From Ruminobacter sp. (GTDB taxonomy: Bacteria > Pseudomonadota > Gammaproteobacteria > Enterobacterales > Succinivibrionaceae): 64,000 bases of DNA. The position numbers and the translations under genes were made by a program. The notes beneath the pieces were generated by a model. That model did no database searches. It saw only the letters and a list, made by a program, of their open reading frames with translations, and was not told the origin of the DNA. This document shows, one piece after another, positions 60,734 to 64,000 of the stretch; positions within the stretch are counted from its first letter, which is position 1; the number at the start of each line of letters is the position of its first letter. The stretch covers positions 41,820-105,819 of the forward strand of contig JAGAYS010000057.1 of the NCBI GenBank assembly GCA_017940385.1, read 5' to 3'.

Positions 60734-61666
60734 TTACTTATTTACAGGATATAACCAGTTCCACTTATCTTCTGTCTGACCATTGAATAAGCCAAAAAAT
60801 GCATTCTGTAACTTTTCAGTGATAGGACCACGTGCACCGCAACCTACGGCAAGACCATCAACGCTGCTTACAGGAGTGATTTCAGCAGCTGAGCCGGTCA
60901 TAAATACTTCATCGGCAAGATATAAAGCTTCTCTTGGGATTCTCTCTTCTCTAACTTCAATGCCGAGTTCCTTGGCCAACTTCATCACACAATCTCTGGT
61001 AATACCAGGCAGTAAGCTGCAAGTAATAGGAGCAGTATAAATTACACCGTCCTTGATTAAGAACACGTTTTCACCTGAACCTTCAGCCAGGAAGCCCTGA
61101 ACGTCAAGAGCGATACCTTCGGTATAGCCATTCTGCTTAGCTTCATTTGAAATCAGCAGGGAAGACAGATAATTACCGCCGGCCTTTGCACCGGTTGGGA
61201 TGGTGTTAGGTGCGAGTCTGTTCCATGAAGATACACCAACAGCCACACCTTTCTTCATACCTTCTTCACCAAGATATGCGCCCCAAGGTACAACACCGAT
61301 AATTACTTCAATCTTTGCATCTGCAGGTGGCTTAACACCGAGACCTACGTCACCGATAAAAGCCAGAGGGCGAATATAACCAGATTCAAGGCCGTTTTCC
61401 CTAACGGTCTTGCAACATGCTTCACACAGTTCATCAAGAGTGTAAGGGATATTGATGCGATAGATATGAGCAGAATTTAAAAGACGCTGCATATGTTCGC
61501 GAAGTCTGAAAATAATGGTTCCGTTAGGAGTCTTGTAAAAACGAAGACCTTCAAATACGGAAGTACCATAATGAAGAGCGTGAGTCATTACGTGAACCTT
61601 GGCATCTGCCCAAGGAACCATTTCACCGTTAAACCAAATATATTTAGTAGTTGCTTTTACTGACAT
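60734..61666 (-). CDS. ilvE: Branched-chain-amino-acid aminotransferase
   Basis: PLP transaminase that performs the last step of valine, leucine and isoleucine synthesis. The 310 residues start with KATTKYIWFNGEMVPWADAKVHVMTHALHYG in two pieces, matching E. coli IlvE (309). Other landmarks are GYIRPLAFIGDVGLGV, the PLP-Lys region PTGAKAGGNYLSSLLIS (about 156-172), EGIALDVQGFLAEGSGENVFL and ADEVFMTGSAAEITPV. ATG at 61666 with AGGA seven bases upstream. I see no leader peptide typical of an ilv attenuator in the 180 bases upstream. Confidence 0.94.
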   Translation of the reverse strand: MSVKATTKYIWFNGEMVPWADAKVHVMTHALHYGTSVFEGLRFYKTPNGTIIFRLREHMQRLLNSAHIYRINIPYTLDELCEACCKTVRENGLESGYIRPLAFIGDVGLGVKPPADAKIEVIIGVVPWGAYLGEEGMKKGVAVGVSSWNRLAPNTIPTGAKAGGNYLSSLLISNEAKQNGYTEGIALDVQGFLAEGSGENVFLIKDGVIYTAPITCSLLPGITRDCVMKLAKELGIEVREERIPREALYLADEVFMTGSAAEITPVSSVDGLAVGCGARGPITEKLQNAFFGLFNGQTEDKWNWLYPVNK

Positions 61667-61843
61667 ACATTCATCCTAATATTCTTTAAAGATTCGAATG
61701 CTTAAACATTGCACAGTTACATTCAAACAATTCTCAAACAAGAGTATTTTACATCAGATAAATACTAAATGTTATACCTATATCTAAAAAAAATATTAAA
61801 ATATGTCAATTACATTAAAAAACATCAAATTGATATTTAAAAA

Positions 61844-61868
61844 CCGTACCGTCATAAATACGGTACGG
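61844..61868 (-). terminator. Intrinsic terminator after dsbA
   Basis: An 8-bp perfect stem CCGTACCG/CGGTACGG with a 9-base loop, flanked by A/T runs so that it can work on the minus strand (followed by TTTTTAAAT). It lies about 65 bases past the dsbA stop. Confidence 0.8.
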
Positions 61869-61932
61869 CTTTTAAATCAACTAATACAGACATTACGTCC
61901 TTTATCTCAGGAAGGAATAATACCAGTGAATC

Positions 61933-62664
61933 TTATTCCTTTTTGGCCGGCTCCTGCTTATCTGATTTTTTGTCATCAAGAGTAAGGAGATAATCAATTA
62001 AGGCCAGATACTCATCAGTTCCCCTGATTGAACCGGTGATAATCTTGTACTTCTTGTTTACTATAACTGTAGGAACTCCCTCAATCTGCATGTCATCAGA
62101 CAGCTGATCATACTGACGGACCTGACTCATTACAGGGAATGACTTGTATTGATTTTCAAATGACTCGGCAGGGATGCCAATCTCTTCAAAAATTGCCACA
62201 ACATCTTCGTGTTTCTGAGGAACTTTATGCTTGTTGAATACATTATCATCCACCTTGTCAACAAAAGCATCCGTCACGCGAAGATTAACTGCTGATGCAT
62301 AGGCTCTCTGCATCTCAGGCCCCATAGGCCCACCGAGAAACCTTACGTGATTACCGATAAAGGCCACATCTTCAGGAAGAGCATAACTTACCTGTCTAAT
62401 CACAGGAAGGAAAGCATGACAATGACCGCAGAAGAAAGAAAAGAATTCGCGAACTTCTTTCACCTCGGAAACAGCAGCTCCATCGATAACCTTATAGTGA
62501 ACACCTTCCTCAAACTTGGTAGTGATTTTTGAGGCCGCTTCCCTAAGGGCCTGTGGAGTATCAAAAAGAACTTCATTTCCTGCAGGCTCCGCAGCCATAA
62601 CTGAAGACAGAGAAATTGCCAATACTGACACGGCAACGGCAATAATTTTTAAATTGAAAAACAT
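61933..62664 (-). CDS. dsbA: Thiol:disulfide interchange protein DsbA, CGHC active site
   Basis: Periplasmic oxidase that introduces disulfides into exported proteins. A signal peptide (1-24, cleavage after VMAA) is followed by the thioredoxin fold with inserted helical domain. The active site reads FFSFFCGHCHAF (Cys79-Gly-His-Cys82), where E. coli has CPHC. Further landmarks are the NHVRFLGG segment and the cis-proline loop GVPTVIVN (about 197-204). The C-terminus is Lys/Glu-rich (KKSDKQEPAKKE). It has 243 residues (208 in E. coli), the surplus being at both ends. ATG at 62664 with GAGG upstream. No dsbB or dsbD neighbour is visible. Confidence 0.9.
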   Translation of the reverse strand: MFFNLKIIAVAVSVLAISLSSVMAAEPAGNEVLFDTPQALREAASKITTKFEEGVHYKVIDGAAVSEVKEVREFFSFFCGHCHAFLPVIRQVSYALPEDVAFIGNHVRFLGGPMGPEMQRAYASAVNLRVTDAFVDKVDDNVFNKHKVPQKHEDVVAIFEEIGIPAESFENQYKSFPVMSQVRQYDQLSDDMQIEGVPTVIVNKKYKIITGSIRGTDEYLALIDYLLTLDDKKSDKQEPAKKE

Positions 62665-62685
62665 ATTAAACCTCGTCGCAAAAAA

Positions 62686-63693
62686 CTATTTCCAAAAACT
62701 AACCTTTTTATGGATTTCCTCGCAGCTTCTTATTATTGGCTTTAGACTGCTACCGGAACAACGCTTAGTCATGAAATCTATTGCGAAATTACACCAACCG
62801 AAATACTTATAGAAGTAATAAAGCTTTTTAACCTCTGCTCTGGTAATCTTAATTTCACTTGAATCCTTAAACCCAGGATTTGCCTGAATGTTTCTCAGTG
62901 TAAGAATAGCCATTGCATTTGTAAGCAGACAGAAATGTCTGATACCTACTTGTAAGACAGGCATTCTCTTAATAAATTCCATTGCCTGAAGACAATGACC
63001 GTACGCAACGGAAATATATTCCTGTACCTTGGTATCCCTGTCAGGATCGGTGTTCTTAATTGGAAGCCATGTTACGCCGCGCTTCAAGTCATCCCAAACA
63101 TCCTTCAGTATATTGGTTAACTGAAGAGCTTCACCAAACGTAACTGCATACGGCAATTGAGAATCAAGAGTCTTCTTCATCGCAGGAGAATGTTCGGCGA
63201 ACAACGAGATAAGAAGTTCACCGACAACGCCGGCAACACTGTAACAGTAGTGATCAACCTCATCAAGACTGTCAATCTTTTCCCATCTTTCTATCTGCGA
63301 CATGCCTTTAGCCATAATGGTAACTGTATGTCTTAAAATATGTTGAATCTCAGCAGGATAGGAGTAATATCTGCCCACAACTTCAGGTATGGCAGCCATT
63401 AGTTCATTTTCATGATCATTGGATGAACTTCTTACAAGTTCACAAATTTCTGAAGTCCACTGCTCAAGTCCGATAGGGGATGAAAGGAAAGAAGCAAATT
63501 TCTGCATGTGAATCTTCTTTAATTCCTTATCAAGATAAACCGCATCCTCTATGGTATCCGTTATTCGACACAGGAGATAGGAATTGCCTACCCAGTCTTC
63601 AACTTCCTTAGGCAACAGGGGAATGGTAAGTGCAAAAGTTCTGGACACAGTGGAAAGAAAATACTGCTGTCTCTCTAACGTAAGTACTTGCAT
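62686..63693 (-). CDS. Squalene/phytoene synthase family protein
   Basis: Trans-isoprenyl diphosphate synthase that condenses two prenyl diphosphates head to head. The two Mg-binding aspartate motifs are DTIEDAVYLD (about 46-55) and NILKDVWDD (194-202). The VSRTFALTIPLLP start (about 16-28) and HYCYSVAGVVGELL (about 148-161) are closer to squalene synthases (farnesyl-diphosphate farnesyltransferase) than to phytoene synthases. It has 335 residues and no membrane anchor. It lies 21 bases upstream of dsbA on the same strand and is probably cotranscribed with it. No hopanoid cyclase or carotenoid genes adjoin, so the product is unknown. Confidence 0.85.
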   Translation of the reverse strand: MQVLTLERQQYFLSTVSRTFALTIPLLPKEVEDWVGNSYLLCRITDTIEDAVYLDKELKKIHMQKFASFLSSPIGLEQWTSEICELVRSSSNDHENELMAAIPEVVGRYYSYPAEIQHILRHTVTIMAKGMSQIERWEKIDSLDEVDHYCYSVAGVVGELLISLFAEHSPAMKKTLDSQLPYAVTFGEALQLTNILKDVWDDLKRGVTWLPIKNTDPDRDTKVQEYISVAYGHCLQAMEFIKRMPVLQVGIRHFCLLTNAMAILTLRNIQANPGFKDSSEIKITRAEVKKLYYFYKYFGWCNFAIDFMTKRCSGSSLKPIIRSCEEIHKKVSFWK

Positions 63694-63877
63694 AATAAAA
63701 TCACTTCAAATAAAACATTCATGCTGATTATACAAAAAAATTAAAATATAAAAGGTTATATTATCGTTTTTAGTAAGAATTTAAACAGTGTATCACTATT
63801 TTGAAAAAAGAGTAATTAAACGATAACTCAGTAGATGCACGGCCTTTTGGGTCAACACTTCATCCCCCCAGAAACGC

Positions 63878-63901
63878 AAAAACCGACCATAAGGTCGGTT
63901 T
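63878..63901 (-). terminator. Intrinsic terminator after tRNA-Asp
   Basis: On the minus strand an 8-bp stem AACCGACC/GGTCGGTT (63893-63900 with 63881-63888) is followed by five Ts. It lies just past the tRNA-Asp gene and before the squalene-synthase-like gene. Confidence 0.88.
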
Positions 63902-63910
63902 CTAAGATAG

Positions 63911-63988
63911 TGGCGGAACGGACGGGGCTCGAACCCGCGACCTCCTGCGTGACAGGCAGGCATTCTAACCAAGCTGAACTACCGCTCC
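63911..63988 (-). tRNA. tRNA-Asp (anticodon GTC)
   Basis: A complete 78-base cloverleaf with encoded CCA on the minus strand. The acceptor begins GGAGCGG and pairs with the 3' CCGTTCC arm. The anticodon stem CCTGC/GCAGG holds loop CTGTCAC, anticodon GTC. The T-arm reads GGGTTCGAGCCC. Nearly the same as E. coli tRNA-Asp. A terminator follows. Confidence 0.96.
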
Positions 63989-64000
63989 GCATAAAAAAAA

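Noticed and set aside
1-64000. CRISPR array, prophage or toxin-antitoxin module
   Set aside because: No regularly spaced direct repeats, phage structural genes or recognisable toxin-antitoxin pairs were seen.

Overview
The window is a chromosomal segment of a Gram-negative gammaproteobacterium. The evidence is gene content and order: class I adenylate cyclase with a UUG start, the putrescine transporter potFGHI, the lptM/lysA/dapF/xerC/yigB/uvrD block, ilvE-ilvD-ilvA, hemX-hemY, lpxH next to ppiB, and E. coli-like tRNA-Arg(CCG), tRNA-Leu(CAG) and tRNA-Asp(GTC). The moderate-to-low G+C, MenA and the divergence of most proteins from E. coli would suit an anaerobe such as a member of the Succinivibrionaceae. 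That placement is an inference, not a demonstrated assignment.

Layout. 1-12.8 kb (minus strand): a partial rluA, potFGHI with a terminator between potF and potG, an MltF-like lytic transglycosylase, a YfcZ-family protein, menA, an RNase II with an internal insertion, and prlC. 13.1-19.3 kb (plus): a membrane protein, an M24 aminopeptidase, pssA and recG. 19.4-23.1 kb: yihY and ddl (minus), a lipoprotein gene (plus) and trxA (minus). 23.5-28.8 kb (plus): ppx, crcB, polA and an exported protein; PolA appears to lack the proofreading residues. 28.9-30.1 kb (minus): ppiB-lpxH. 30.5-39.6 kb (plus): typA, an exported protein of unknown function, a YhcH/YiaL protein, the tight cluster tcdA / primase-like gene / rep, and tRNA-Arg and tRNA-Leu behind a consensus promoter. 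39.6-43.4 kb: an accessory insertion with a decayed IS3-family element, a GH13 glucan hydrolase and a divergent AraC regulator. 43.5-64 kb (almost all minus): uvrD, yigB, xerC, dapF, lysA, a Ser/Gly-rich small protein gene (plus), two lipoprotein genes (one is lptM), cyaA, hemY, hemX, an exported protein, ilvA, ilvD, ilvE, dsbA, a squalene/phytoene-synthase-like gene and tRNA-Asp.

How it fits together. Most of the window is housekeeping: polyamine uptake, cell-wall and envelope synthesis (ddl, lysA, dapF, pssA, lpxH, mltF), DNA replication and repair (polA, recG, rep, uvrD, xerC), RNA decay and modification, amino-acid synthesis and cAMP signalling. Two genes are easily overlooked: rluA runs off the left edge, and the short lptM is covered by open frames on the other strand.

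The most interesting observations are a CHC2-finger primase-like protein with a degenerate TOPRIM region in one transcription unit with rep, a PolA that looks proofreading-dead, a CRP-like operator overlapping the cyaA promoter, a UvrD lacking its C-terminal domain, a DsbA with a CGHC active site, a lone squalene-synthase-like enzyme, and a tRNA-adjacent insertion with a decayed IS. I found no CRISPR array, prophage, recognisable defence island or convincingly new multi-gene system; the primase-like gene is the best candidate for something undescribed.
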